Source of the DNA: Verrucomicrobiota bacterium
GTDB lineage: Bacteria > Verrucomicrobiota > Verrucomicrobiia > Verrucomicrobiales > DEV007
DNA length: 64,000 nucleotides
Direction of reading: 5' to 3'
Assembly: GCA_030625775.1 (NCBI GenBank)
Contig: DAOUQC010000003.1
Span: forward strand, 53,230-117,229
The position numbers and the translations under genes are program-made. Shown here one piece after another: positions 17,331-26,908 of the stretch (its first letter is position 1; every line of letters begins with the position of its first letter). The notes under the pieces are model-generated. The model was given only the letters and a program-made list of their open reading frames with translations. It had not been told where the DNA came from and did not search any database.

Positions 17331-18322
17331 ATTTACCTGTAAGACCTAGAAGGAATCGTCAGAACGAAGCGATCAGGAGTTTGGTCAGGGAAACCTGTCT
17401 GTTGCCTGCCGATTTGATCTACCCGTTGTTTGTCCATGACAAAAAGCAAGATGAGAAAATTGCTTCGATGCCCGGTTGCAAGCGTTGGAGCTTAGAAGGT
17501 TTGGTGAGGGAAACGGGAGAGGCCTGTGAAGCGGGGGTGAAGGCAGTGGTTTTGTTCCCAGCGATTGATGAGTCGTTAAAAACCTCTGATGCAAAAGAAT
17601 GTCATAATGCCGGAGGTTTGGTGCCAAGGGCGGTGGGGGCTTTGAAAAAAGCTTATCCAGACATGGCGGTGATCACCGATGTGGCTTTGGATCCCTATAA
17701 CTCTGACGGGCATGACGGCCTGGTTGTGGAAGATGATCAGGGGCAGGCTGGAATTTTGAATGATGAAACCGTGCAGGTGCTGTGCCAGCAGGCCCTTTGC
17801 CATGCAAGAGCTGGAGCGGATGTGGTTTCTCCCAGCGACATGATGGATGGGCGGGTGGGGGAGATTAGGAATGCACTCGACGAAGAGGGCTTTGAGGAGG
17901 TGTTGATCATGAGCTATACGGCCAAATACGCATCGGCTTATTATGGCCCTTTCCGCGGCGCCTTGGAGTCGGAACCCAAGGCGGGTGATAAAAAAACCTA
18001 CCAGATGGACCCGGCGAATTGGCGCGAAGCTTTGCGCGAGGCTGAGTTGGATGTGATGGAGGGGGCGGATATCATTATGGTTAAACCTGCAGGGCCTTAC
18101 CTGGATGTGATCAGGGCTTTGCGTGAGACCCTGGAGTTGCCGATGGCGGCCTATCAGGTCAGTGGTGAGTATCTGATGATCAAGTCTGCTGCGGAGGGAG
18201 GTTGGATTGATGAAGAGGCTGTGATGATGGAGAGTTTACTGGGGATCAAGCGGGCTGGGGCAGATATGATTCTGACCTATTTTGCCAAGACGGCAGCAAA
18301 GTGTCTTTCGGCGAAATGTTGA
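17315..18322 (+). CDS. hemB: Porphobilinogen synthase (delta-aminolevulinate dehydratase)
   Basis: This 335-residue enzyme condenses two 5-aminolevulinate molecules to porphobilinogen in haem synthesis. The Schiff-base lysines are visible in SYTAKYASAYYGPFR and MVKPAGPYLDVIR. The metal loop reads DVALDPYNSDGHDG, with aspartates in place of the cysteine triad of zinc enzymes, so it should be a magnesium-dependent type. The start lies inside cysS (16-bp overlap) behind a GGAGGG-like ribosome-binding site, which supports translational coupling. Confidence 0.97.
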   Translation: MSKKLNLPVRPRRNRQNEAIRSLVRETCLLPADLIYPLFVHDKKQDEKIASMPGCKRWSLEGLVRETGEACEAGVKAVVLFPAIDESLKTSDAKECHNAGGLVPRAVGALKKAYPDMAVITDVALDPYNSDGHDGLVVEDDQGQAGILNDETVQVLCQQALCHARAGADVVSPSDMMDGRVGEIRNALDEEGFEEVLIMSYTAKYASAYYGPFRGALESEPKAGDKKTYQMDPANWREALREAELDVMEGADIIMVKPAGPYLDVIRALRETLELPMAAYQVSGEYLMIKSAAEGGWIDEEAVMMESLLGIKRAGADMILTYFAKTAAKCLSAKC

Positions 18323-18413
18323 GGTGTAGGATAAAATTTTTCATTTCGCAAAGTGAGATCTTGCAGATGAGAGAGGAGTCGCACACAATTAAATAGTAAA
18401 TTATAAAGTTCAT

Positions 18414-19097
18414 ATGCCGTCCTCCGTATCCAATCACCAGAAGCCGCTGTTGATTTTTGATTTTGACGGCACCTTGGCGGATACACTTGCCGTTGGGCTT
18501 GAGATTTTCAATGAGATTGCCGGGGACTATGACTTGAAGGAGGTGACTGAAGAGGAGTTGCAGGAATTGCGTAAATTGAATACCCGGGCGCTGCTCGACC
18601 GTATGGGGATATCCCGGTTGATGGCGGTCAAAATGGCAGCCCGGATCAGGCATTTGCTGAGCAAGCGAATCGACGAGGTGCCGTTGATTCCCGGAGCTGA
18701 AAAAATGATTCGTGAGCTTCATGCTGCAGGATTTGGAATGGGTATACTCAGTTCGAATGCAGTTGAAAATGTGAGGCGCTTCCTTTCCCACTATGATCTC
18801 GAAAATTGTTTCCACTTTGTGGAAGCGGGCGCGAGTTTGTTTGGCAAGGGCTCACGCCTGCGAAGTATCTTAAAACGGGAACGCCGTGAGGCTCCGGCGG
18901 TGATGTATGTCGGCGACGAAACCCGCGATATGGAAGCTGCCCGTGATGCAGGAATACACGGTGTGGCAGTCTGTTGGGGTGCCAATGGCCGGGCGGCGAT
19001 GTTGACCGAGGATCCGGATTTCTGTGTGGATAGTCCTGAGGACTTGGTCAAAGAGGCTCTGGTTTTTGTACAGTCAGGGAATAAGATTTCCGACTGA
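18414..19097 (+). CDS. HAD-superfamily phosphatase (phosphoglycolate phosphatase-like)
   Basis: The 227-residue protein has all four HAD motifs: IFDFDGTLADT near residue 15 (nucleophile and acid aspartates), ILSSNAVEN (motif 2), FGKGSRL (lysine of motif 3) and YVGDETRDMEAARDAG (motif 4). An alpha-helical cap (about residues 30-95) places it in the phosphoglycolate phosphatase/beta-phosphoglucomutase subfamily. The substrate cannot be told from sequence alone. It follows hemB by 91 bp on the same strand. Confidence 0.85.
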   Translation: MPSSVSNHQKPLLIFDFDGTLADTLAVGLEIFNEIAGDYDLKEVTEEELQELRKLNTRALLDRMGISRLMAVKMAARIRHLLSKRIDEVPLIPGAEKMIRELHAAGFGMGILSSNAVENVRRFLSHYDLENCFHFVEAGASLFGKGSRLRSILKRERREAPAVMYVGDETRDMEAARDAGIHGVAVCWGANGRAAMLTEDPDFCVDSPEDLVKEALVFVQSGNKISD

Positions 19098-19199
19098 CAG
19101 CAAGTGGGGTGAAAATGTTTTGCGAGGGATGTGCCAAGCTCACCTTTCAGGGAAGCTGCGAAATATCGTTGCAACGGCTTTTTGAGTGCAGAAATTCAC

Positions 19200-19769
19200 T
19201 TATTGGGGGGGGAAGTCCTTCAGCATTTTGCCTACTGCTTTATTGATGCGTTTTTTCCGGACCTCAGCACTGTCACTTGCGCTCACTTCGGCTTGGGCGG
19301 AACTCCACCAGACCAGTTCTTTACTTTTGGCATCGGCGACGTTGAGGATCAGGCTGCCTTGCTCATATGTGCGGACATAAGTCAGCGGGTGAGACGAGTT
19401 GTCAGTCTGGACGGTGCCGATCAGCTTGGGATCGGTTTGGCTCTCGTTGAAGTCATAATCGGTAGCCACGTCGTTGGCGCTGAGCTGGCTGTCGAGGGCA
19501 ACTTGGTAGCCAATCAGGAAGTCGGCGTCTGCGGCGGTGGTTTTGCGGAAGCCTTTAAAGTGGAGTTGTTCCTCAACTGATTTTTTGACCCGGCGATCTA
19601 CGGTGGATTCGTCGAAAGGGATGGTGCCGCTGGCTGTGGCTTTTGCCATCCATGCGTAACTGCGAAAGCGGGTAAAATCTTCAGTTTCGTCATGGCGGTG
19701 ATTGACGGTGATGGTCGAGCAGCTCACAGCTGTGAGAGCGATGGTGAGAATGGGAATAAGAATTTTCAT
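19200..19769 (-). CDS. DUF4136-type lipoprotein
   Basis: This 189-residue protein has a lipoprotein signal ending in AVSC (Cys17). A mature domain with the features of the DUF4136 family follows: DFTRFRSYAWM near residue 35, a conserved region of KGF-type lipoprotein core (residues 70-100), and a strand-rich C-terminus with GSLILNVADAKSKELVWW. Members are outer-membrane or periplasmic lipoproteins of unknown role. It stands alone, divergent from the nucleoid-associated protein gene, with a 433-bp spacer that contains a dispersed repeat. Confidence 0.75.
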   Translation of the reverse strand: MKILIPILTIALTAVSCSTITVNHRHDETEDFTRFRSYAWMAKATASGTIPFDESTVDRRVKKSVEEQLHFKGFRKTTAADADFLIGYQVALDSQLSANDVATDYDFNESQTDPKLIGTVQTDNSSHPLTYVRTYEQGSLILNVADAKSKELVWWSSAQAEVSASDSAEVRKKRINKAVGKMLKDFPPQ

Positions 19770-20202
19770 TGTGATTGGAGTTGAAAAACTGCCGAGCAGC
19801 GGAATTCAGCTTCGTCAGTTTACTGCTAATGGTATCGCAGGACAGGGCGACAAACGCAAGCGGTGAATTGATATCCGTGCGGTTCGAGCACGGCGGATTT
19901 TTGCACGAGATTTGTGGGCGGGGTTTAGCAATTTAGCCTATTGGGGGTTTAGGGCTGGGATTCGAATAGTTTTAGGGAAAGGGCCCCTTTCTGATTAGAT
20001 CTCCTATATCATGGAAAGCGCAAAATACAGAGCCTGAAAATCTAAATTTTTAAATCGCTACAGCCCCCTTCTTTCAACGCCCTTGCTGTAGATTAATTTT
20101 TCGATGAAAAAAATCGCCGTGGTGCTTCGAGTGAGGAAAAGTTCATCGGTAAGCAGCTGTCAGGTTGCCGAGGTGCAGAGAAGCGTGTAGGAACTCGGCA
20201 AT
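19770..20202. other. 433-bp divergent spacer
   Basis: This spacer holds one copy of the ~200-bp dispersed repeat (19891-20090). The remaining 110 bp directly precede the nucleoid-associated protein gene and contain a 28-codon frame (20104-20190) that I do not accept as a gene. No RNA gene is recognised. Confidence 0.5.
19891..20090 (+). repeat. Dispersed ~200-bp repeat, copy A
   Basis: The stretch matches 39278-39476 closely by eye and in the same orientation. The core (19920-20067) has imperfect inverted ends: GGGGTTTAGCAATTTAG at the left and, on the other strand, GGGGGCTGTAGCGATTTA at the right. It contains a palindrome GAAAGGGCCCCTTTC (19977-19991). No reading frame is conserved between the copies. 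Confidence 0.8.
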
Positions 20203-21273
20203 ATGGCCTTGTTTACAAATTTCAAAGAAGCGGTTCTATCAGCAATGAGTCTGGCAAAGGTGGGCAATGCCCAGAAGGGTGAGTCTTTGCAGACTTCGAA
20301 AACCCTTTGCCGTTTTGCGGAAGAAGATACGGAGTGGTTGACTCATTGTTTTTTGAAATCGTTCAGAGCACTGGAAGTCCACTGTTTGCATCACCACTCG
20401 GATCTCAATAGCAATGAGGTTTATTCCTATGTGAGTGATATTTTTGCAGCAAAAAAGGAGCAAGAGGGGGAGGTTTTGTTGGAAAAGGCGGCACTGATCG
20501 CCAAGCATTTGCACAGCTCGTCTAATCATCCCAATATCAAAAAGGGGGATCTTTGCATTGCTTTGATCAAGGGAATCAAAGTGGCGGGGCAGGTGACTGA
20601 TGCGATCAGTATTATCAAATCGGAAAGCAAGGTGCCGTTCATGCAAATTACCGAGCAGGATGGCGATTTGATGCTTTCAACCCAGCAGGGTATTTACCCT
20701 GATAAGATCGACAAAGGCTGCCTGATCTTGAATCACAATCGTGAAGGCGGTTATGCGGTTTACGTCTTTGATAAATCCGGCGGCAATACCTATTTCTGGA
20801 ACCGTGATTTCCTCGGTGCGATTCCGGTGAAGGATGACGACTATCTGACAAAGCGTTATACCGAGCTGTGTGTGCAGTTTGCCGACGAGGGGCTTCCCGA
20901 GGAGGTTATGCAGGAGGAGCGGCATGAGTTAGCTAAAAAAGCGGTCAGCCATATTTCTGCCAATGAAGAGTTTAATCGTGAAGAGTTTGAAAAAGAGGTG
21001 TTGGTGGAGCCGGAGGTGATCGAGCAGTTTGCCTTGTTCAAGGAGGAGTTTGAAAAGGAGAACGATGTACCTCTGGATGATCAATTCAAGGTCTCCCAGA
21101 AAATCGCCAAGCGTGAGGAGAAGAAACTCAAGAGCCGGATGAAGTTGGATACTGGAGCGGTGATCCGTTTGTCCTCAGCACTGATCGAAACTCCCGGGGG
21201 TATGGTAGAGCAGGGTTTTGATGAAGCGAAGAAGATGAAGTTCGTGAAGTTGTTTTATAACGAGGAGGTTTGA
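20203..21273 (+). CDS. 37-kDa nucleoid-associated protein (NdpA/YejK family)
   Basis: This 356-residue protein fits the nucleoid-associated NA37/YejK family in length and in several blocks: KKGDLCIALI near residue 120, a TQQGIYPDKIDKGCLIL region near 165-180, and a C-terminal KLDTGAVIRLS segment. Family members bind DNA and co-fractionate with the nucleoid in E. coli; their exact role is unsettled. The upstream region has an AGGA at a long spacing. It is a single gene, flanked by the repeat-bearing spacer and the sulfatase gene. Confidence 0.8.
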   Translation: MALFTNFKEAVLSAMSLAKVGNAQKGESLQTSKTLCRFAEEDTEWLTHCFLKSFRALEVHCLHHHSDLNSNEVYSYVSDIFAAKKEQEGEVLLEKAALIAKHLHSSSNHPNIKKGDLCIALIKGIKVAGQVTDAISIIKSESKVPFMQITEQDGDLMLSTQQGIYPDKIDKGCLILNHNREGGYAVYVFDKSGGNTYFWNRDFLGAIPVKDDDYLTKRYTELCVQFADEGLPEEVMQEERHELAKKAVSHISANEEFNREEFEKEVLVEPEVIEQFALFKEEFEKENDVPLDDQFKVSQKIAKREEKKLKSRMKLDTGAVIRLSSALIETPGGMVEQGFDEAKKMKFVKLFYNEEV

Positions 21274-21449
21274 GGGAAGGGGGATTCATTCAGTAAGGTC
21301 GCGAAATGTCCTAATTTTTCTGCTGTTGTGTTATTTCATGTGAATGGAAAAACTATCAAAGATGGGGCAGGGGAAGTTGGAAGTATTCCAGGAATGGTAT
21401 TCTGTAAAACGGTGTCTCGAACTCTTGATTTCAACTAAGCTCGTAAATC

Positions 21450-22958
21450 ATGTCTGCTAAACTTATTCTGCTTATTCTCGGCCTGTCTTCTTTGCTGCTG
21501 CCTGCATCGGAAAAGCCTAACATTCTCTTCTTTCTAGTCGATGATCTGGGAACGCAGGACACCTCCGTGCCGTTTCTATATGACAAACAGAACAAGCCAG
21601 TCACTACGAATCTGAATCAGCTGTATCATACGCCGAATATGGAAAACCTGGCGAGTAATGGCCGAATTTTCACCAATGCTTACGCTTATTCAATATGTTC
21701 GCCGACACGGGTTAGTATCGTAACCGGGCTGAATGCTCCTCGCCATCGCGTCACCCAGTGGACTCACCCTAAGACCTATAAATCTGAACCTGGAGCCATC
21801 GAGACGGAAAATATCAAAAATCCAACATGGAATACCAAAGGGGTTCCTGAAAATATTCCGCTGTTGCCAAAGTTGATGCAAAAAGCAGGCTACGCCACTC
21901 TCTTTGCAGGCAAAGCTCATTTCGGCCCAGACGACACTCCTAACGGAGATCCTAAAAACATAGGCTTCGATATCAATATAGCGGGTTTCGGCGGCGGTGG
22001 GCCTGGTAGCTACTGGGGAAAGTATAATTATTCAGCAGCTCACCGGAAAGGCGGTCATGACTGGGATATACCTGGCTTAGAGAAATATCACGGCACGGAT
22101 ACTTTTCTCACCGAAGCGATTACGCTGGAGATGATGGAAGCGATTGAAGGGGCGGTTCAAGCTGAGAAACCTTTTTTCGCCTATATGAGTCAGTATGCAG
22201 TGCATGTGCCTTTTTTCTATCCCGACGAGAGGTTTGTCAAAAATTATCCAGAACTCAATGGGGATGATCTCGCTTTTGCTACCCTCGTTGAAGGAATGGA
22301 TAAATCACTCGGAGATTTGATTCAAAAACTTGATTCGTTGGGTGTTGCGGAGGACACGCTGGTGATCTTCTACTCCGATAACGGGAGTGCCGGGACAATG
22401 GGAAGTGAACCATTACGTGGGAAAAAAGGCACACGCTTTGAAGGGGGTTCTCGTGTGCCTTTGATAGTCGCATGGGCTAAACCTGACCCTAAGAATAAAT
22501 TCCAGCAAGCTCTTCCGATTGCAAAGCAGAGTGTTGAGTTCTCACTGGTGGCCTGCATGGACATGATGCCGACCATCCTCAGTATCGCGGGGGTGGAGCA
22601 CCCGAATCCTAAACGTATGGATGGCTTTGACATTTCGCCATACATCATCGGGAAAGATGCCAAGCGTCCTCAGGAGTTTCTGGTCCACTTTCCACACAAG
22701 CATGCTAACAGCCTTTTCAGCACTTACATCAAAGATGATTGGAAAGTGATATACAGCTACGCTACAGAGACTTGGGAGCTCTATAATATCGCCAGAGACG
22801 TTAGTGAAGTGGATAATCTCGCTAAAAAAAATCCTAAGCGGCTATATTCCCTGGGGAATGCAATGATTCATGCGCTTGACCAATACAAGGCAAGCTACCC
22901 AATATCTATTCAAACCGGTGAGCCTGTTAAACCTACCTTCGCTTCCTCCGGTAAATAA
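21450..22958 (+). CDS. Secreted sulfatase (formylglycine type)
   Basis: This 502-residue exported sulfatase hydrolyses sulfate esters, probably on polysaccharides. A signal peptide (residues 1-20, LILLILGLSSLLLPAS) is followed by the metal-binding FFLVDDLG (Asp31, Asp32) and the activation motif ICSPTR, in which Cys83 would be converted to formylglycine by a maturase. FYSDNGSAG and the GGSRVPLIVAW block give the remaining metal and substrate residues. No sulfatase-maturing enzyme is in the window. Single secreted sulfatases scattered through the chromosome are typical of marine Verrucomicrobiota and Planctomycetota. Confidence 0.93.
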   Translation: MSAKLILLILGLSSLLLPASEKPNILFFLVDDLGTQDTSVPFLYDKQNKPVTTNLNQLYHTPNMENLASNGRIFTNAYAYSICSPTRVSIVTGLNAPRHRVTQWTHPKTYKSEPGAIETENIKNPTWNTKGVPENIPLLPKLMQKAGYATLFAGKAHFGPDDTPNGDPKNIGFDINIAGFGGGGPGSYWGKYNYSAAHRKGGHDWDIPGLEKYHGTDTFLTEAITLEMMEAIEGAVQAEKPFFAYMSQYAVHVPFFYPDERFVKNYPELNGDDLAFATLVEGMDKSLGDLIQKLDSLGVAEDTLVIFYSDNGSAGTMGSEPLRGKKGTRFEGGSRVPLIVAWAKPDPKNKFQQALPIAKQSVEFSLVACMDMMPTILSIAGVEHPNPKRMDGFDISPYIIGKDAKRPQEFLVHFPHKHANSLFSTYIKDDWKVIYSYATETWELYNIARDVSEVDNLAKKNPKRLYSLGNAMIHALDQYKASYPISIQTGEPVKPTFASSGK

Positions 22959-23150
22959 TAAAAATCGGCAACTGCTAGGAATTTGTATTTTGCTCTTGCC
23001 CTTCCGTTATCGAACCGGGGTGGATGGGCTAGGTTTGAGTCCAGGACTCAGGAGATTGCATGGAGAGCGATTTTTGAATAATTAACTTCCCTTAACAAAA
23101 AAAATAAGTTATCGCTAGGGTTTTGGTGAATTCACAAAGACAGGCGTTGG

Positions 23151-24785
23151 ATGGAGGAGCAAGAGCTTGAGCAAATCAGATCGATTAATCATCATCTTCG
23201 ACAGGCGATTGAGCAGGTTGGCGAAGGGGTATTGATTGTTGACGGGGATTTTTCAGCCGACGTGCGGGGGCCACGGATTGTGTATGCCAACCGGGCGGTC
23301 GGATTGTTGACGGAATATCATCCAGCTGAATTGATCGGCCAGCCTTTGGGTTTGGTTTATGATCCCGATAATCTGGAGCATTTACTGGCTCGTCTGGCTG
23401 CAGTTTTGAAAGCGGGGCGTACTTTTGAAATGGAGAAAAACTGTGTCCTGAAAGAGGGGCGGCAGGAGCCTTTTATTTGGACTATACGTGGGATGAAGGA
23501 TGAGGAGGGGAGGGCGGTGAGTTTTGTGCTGACTTTGCGACCTGTGCCACTTGCTCTTGAAAAGGTCATTGCCGGGCTTCCTGCCGGGGAGCAAAAAATT
23601 GTGACTGAGGATGACCCCGAGCTTTTGATCGAGGAGAAGCTGGAGCAAAGCCGGGTGGAGTCGCTGGCAATGTTGGCGGGGGGGATTGCGCATGATTTTA
23701 ACAATGAGCTGACGGCGATCACGTCGAACCTGTCACTGACCCGGCTGGAAACGCAGGAGGGCACGGAGATTCGCCAACGCATCGAGGATTCCCTGGAAGC
23801 CTGTGACAACGCCCAATCTCTGGCACAGCAAATTCTGGATTTCACCAAGGGGCGCACACCGATGGTGCAGGTGGTGAGGCCGGGGAAATTACTCAAGAAG
23901 GTTTCCAAGCTCACCTTGATGGGCTCGTTGGTGCGAAGTGAGTTGAAGATTTCCGAGGGTATTTGGGGAGTCGAAGCGGATGAACGCCAGCTTCGGCAGG
24001 TCTTGAGCAATTTGATGATCAATGCCCGACAGGCGATGCCGGATGGCGGGGTGGTGCAGGCAAATTTGGAGAATATCGAAATCGAGGTGGATTCAGTCCC
24101 GGGGTTGTCTGCGGGGCGTTATGTTTTAACCACTGTTCGTGATCGAGGTTGCGGAATTGCCCCGGAAAATCTTGAGAAAATTTTTGAGCCGTATTTTACC
24201 ACCAAAGAGACAGGCAGTGGTATTGGTTTGGCGACCTGCCGGGCGATTATTCAACGTCATGGAGGCACGATCACGGTGAAATCCAGCCTCAATGCGGGCA
24301 CGGAATTCAAGGTTTATTTGCCAGCTTGCCGGGCAGGCAAGGAGAGGGAGGAGAAAAAAGCTGCTGCCGGGAGGAGGGAGGGCGGTGATCAGGAACTGAT
24401 TGAGGGGCAGGGCTGCGTTTTGGTGGTCGATGATCAGGATGCGGTGAGGCAATCTGCGCAACGCTTGCTTGAGAAGTTGGGCTACCGAACCATCGCGGCT
24501 GCCGACGGGCAGCAGGCCATTGATTTGTATCGTCAACAGGCGCGTACGACGGAGCCTGTATCAGCCGTTTTGTTGGACATGACTTTGCCTGGTGGCCTCG
24601 ACGGGGACGAGGTCAAAGATGAGATTCGTCGGATGGACGGTGCGGCCAGAGTGATCGCGACCAGCGGGTGGTTTGATGATGGGGCCGAGAATCAGCTGAT
24701 GCAGGAGGGGTATGTGGGAGTTTTGCCCAAACCTTATGCGGTGGAAAAGTTGTCGCAAACCATGCACGAAGCGTTGCGGGTGTAG
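23151..24785 (+). CDS. Soluble hybrid histidine kinase with PAS and receiver domains
   Basis: This 544-residue protein has no membrane helix. A PAS domain (about residues 15-135) is followed by a HisKA dimerisation helix with [15 protein letters not shown] (His181), then a HATPase domain with N-box MINARQAM, G1 DRGCGI and GSGIGL. A receiver domain lies at about 420-540 with VVDDQDAVR and phospho-acceptor Asp in LLDMTLPGG. It would sense a cytoplasmic signal and relay phosphate within the protein or to a partner. Its gene ends 7 bp from the convergent cstA gene. No separate response regulator lies nearby, so the target is unknown. Confidence 0.92.
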   Translation: MEEQELEQIRSINHHLRQAIEQVGEGVLIVDGDFSADVRGPRIVYANRAVGLLTEYHPAELIGQPLGLVYDPDNLEHLLARLAAVLKAGRTFEMEKNCVLKEGRQEPFIWTIRGMKDEEGRAVSFVLTLRPVPLALEKVIAGLPAGEQKIVTEDDPELLIEEKLEQSRVESLAMLAGGIAHDFNNELTAITSNLSLTRLETQEGTEIRQRIEDSLEACDNAQSLAQQILDFTKGRTPMVQVVRPGKLLKKVSKLTLMGSLVRSELKISEGIWGVEADERQLRQVLSNLMINARQAMPDGGVVQANLENIEIEVDSVPGLSAGRYVLTTVRDRGCGIAPENLEKIFEPYFTTKETGSGIGLATCRAIIQRHGGTITVKSSLNAGTEFKVYLPACRAGKEREEKKAAAGRREGGDQELIEGQGCVLVVDDQDAVRQSAQRLLEKLGYRTIAAADGQQAIDLYRQQARTTEPVSAVLLDMTLPGGLDGDEVKDEIRRMDGAARVIATSGWFDDGAENQLMQEGYVGVLPKPYAVEKLSQTMHEALRV

Positions 24786-24792
24786 TTTGACG

Positions 24793-26757
24793 CTAACAAG
24801 AGCGTCCACCCTCATTGCTGATACCTGTAGCAGGCAGTGGTGGTAATTCGGGTTCGAGTACGCCTTTGGCTTTGGGAAAGGCAATGAAGGCTTCGACCAG
24901 CATCCAGGCCTCAAGGGCTAAAGTGGCGAAACCGATGGATACCAGCAGCCAGTTTTCCTTGGCGATCCATCCGCTTTCACTGAAGAGCTGCAGACTGAGT
25001 CCGACGGCGGGAAGGATGAGCATGAAAACGGTTGGCAGGGCAATGAACCAGATGGGCAAATTTCGTCTCCACATCCAGAAAGTGATGACGAGAAAAGCGA
25101 GACCTCCAAGCAACTGGTTGGTCACGCCGAACAGGGGCCAGAGAATGAGGCCGCCTTTGCCAGCGTTTTCCATGGTCCATTCTTTGCCGGGGGCAGGCAG
25201 GGCAGCGATGAGTCCGGCGATCACGATGGCAAAAATAGTGGCGCCGTGTTTGTTGGTGAGCCAAGTGAAAGGATTGAGGGCGTGAGGCTTGTGATCGGCG
25301 GCTTCGCCGGCTTGTCGTGAGGCGCCCTCTTTGTTGTCGTCAAAATCGTAGGCCTCCGCGGCCAGGGCGGTGGGGGAAATGCGGGGAGCAAAGGTGGAAG
25401 CCAGCTCCTGAACGACATAGCGTTGCAAGCGGCATGCGGTGTCGAGGGTGGTGGCGGCGAAAGAGGCGACAAACACGCCCATCAGAGCAATGGCAAAATT
25501 GCCGGGCAAACCGAGCGCTTTGAGGAAGTTTGCCGACCCTTCGACGAAGGCTCCGACTTTTGCGATCAGGCCACTGGAGGCTCCCCAGGTCGAATAACGT
25601 GCATTATAAGCTTCGGCGCCAGTGAGGATTCCACCGCTTCCGTCTGGATTAGAGCTGCCGAGACCAAGTCCTGCGACACAGGCGAGGATGACCAAAACGG
25701 CAAGAAAACCCTCAGTCAGCATAGATCCATAACCGACAAACTGGGCGTCAGTTTCGCATTTGATCTGTTTGCTGGAGGTGCCGCTGGATACGAGGCAGTG
25801 AAAGCCGCTGATGGCTCCGCAGGCGATGGTGATAAAAAGGAAGGGGAAGATGAAGGGGGCTCCCTGCGGGTGCAGATTGACTGCAGGGGCGACAATCTCC
25901 AGAGGAAGGGATTCTCCACCGTCCGGCAGAGGCGCCCCACCGTTGATGGCGGCAACGAACAGGCCGATGACAACCAGTCCGAGAGCACTGAGTAACTGCA
26001 GGCTGTTGATGTAATCACGTGGTTGAAGCAGTGACCAGACCGGGAGCACGGAAGCCACATAGGAATAGATCAGCAAAACCGCACACCAGGTGATGATTGA
26101 CCAGGAAGCCAGGGTAGAGTTGAAAGCTTGGAGAAACCCCTGGTTGCCGTAATAGACGGTGACGTACATGACAGCCAGGGCAAGCAGGGAGGGGATGAGG
26201 ATATTTACGCCTCGGCGGTGCAGCATGGTGCCAATAATGACGGCAATAGGGATTTGAACCAGGCAGGGAAAAATGGAGGCAGGGTAGGTTTTAAAAACTG
26301 CAGCAATCACCAGCCCGAAAATAGCAAGCACGATGGTCAGGGCCATGAAAAGGATTGAAAGAAAGAGCAGGCGGGTTCGTGGTGTAAGTACGCGTCCGGC
26401 GATATCACCAACCGTCTGTCCGCGGTTGCGCATCGACACCACCAGTGATCCGAAATCGTGAACCGCACCGATTAAAATCGAGCCGAACAAGACCCACAGC
26501 AGGGCAGGCACCCATCCCCAGATCACCGCAAGGGCAGGGCCGACAATTGGACCGGTGCCGGCGATGGAGGTGAAGTGGTGGCCGAAGATGATCGATTTGT
26601 CGGTTGGAACATAATCTTTATCATCGTTCAGGGCGACACTGGGAACTGTTGCTTTAGGATCGAGCTTAAAAATTTTCCGGGCAAGCCATTTTCCGTAAGT
26701 GTGGTAGGCCACAAGGTAAAGGACGAGGGCTCCGAGGGCGATGGCAAGAGTAGGCAT
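24793..26757 (-). CDS. cstA: Carbon starvation protein CstA-type transporter
   Basis: This 654-residue integral membrane protein has many hydrophobic segments and the CstA family hallmarks: the FGHHFTSIAGTGPIVGPALAVIWGW region near residue 60, VHDFGSLVVSMRNRG, and FHCLVSSGTSSKQ in the middle. E. coli homologues import pyruvate or peptides. The N-terminal start (ATG 26757) gives the standard length. No ribosome-binding motif is seen. It is transcribed divergently from the SLC13 carrier gene with a 151-bp AT-rich intergenic region. Confidence 0.94.
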   Translation of the reverse strand: MPTLAIALGALVLYLVAYHTYGKWLARKIFKLDPKATVPSVALNDDKDYVPTDKSIIFGHHFTSIAGTGPIVGPALAVIWGWVPALLWVLFGSILIGAVHDFGSLVVSMRNRGQTVGDIAGRVLTPRTRLLFLSILFMALTIVLAIFGLVIAAVFKTYPASIFPCLVQIPIAVIIGTMLHRRGVNILIPSLLALAVMYVTVYYGNQGFLQAFNSTLASWSIITWCAVLLIYSYVASVLPVWSLLQPRDYINSLQLLSALGLVVIGLFVAAINGGAPLPDGGESLPLEIVAPAVNLHPQGAPFIFPFLFITIACGAISGFHCLVSSGTSSKQIKCETDAQFVGYGSMLTEGFLAVLVILACVAGLGLGSSNPDGSGGILTGAEAYNARYSTWGASSGLIAKVGAFVEGSANFLKALGLPGNFAIALMGVFVASFAATTLDTACRLQRYVVQELASTFAPRISPTALAAEAYDFDDNKEGASRQAGEAADHKPHALNPFTWLTNKHGATIFAIVIAGLIAALPAPGKEWTMENAGKGGLILWPLFGVTNQLLGGLAFLVITFWMWRRNLPIWFIALPTVFMLILPAVGLSLQLFSESGWIAKENWLLVSIGFATLALEAWMLVEAFIAFPKAKGVLEPELPPLPATGISNEGGRSC

Positions 26758-26908
26758 GGTGTAAAAGTGGAGTTAATTAAAAAACAGTATAGAATAGATT
26801 TTTGTTTTCTCAGCTTCAATGAGAAGATAGCCTGCTTTCTAAAAATTGGACGGGAAAATTGAATTTCCCCACCAATTCTTAATATGTAAAATCCCCTGAC
26901 GAGCAAAC

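Noticed and set aside
20104..20190. 28-codon frame upstream of the nucleoid-associated protein gene
   Set aside because: Short, no ribosome-binding site, and composition does not look coding; a leader-peptide role has no support.
23126..23135. GTGAATTCAC palindrome before the hybrid histidine kinase
   Set aside because: Only 10 bp with an EcoRI-type centre; palindromes of this length are expected by chance in a window of this size.
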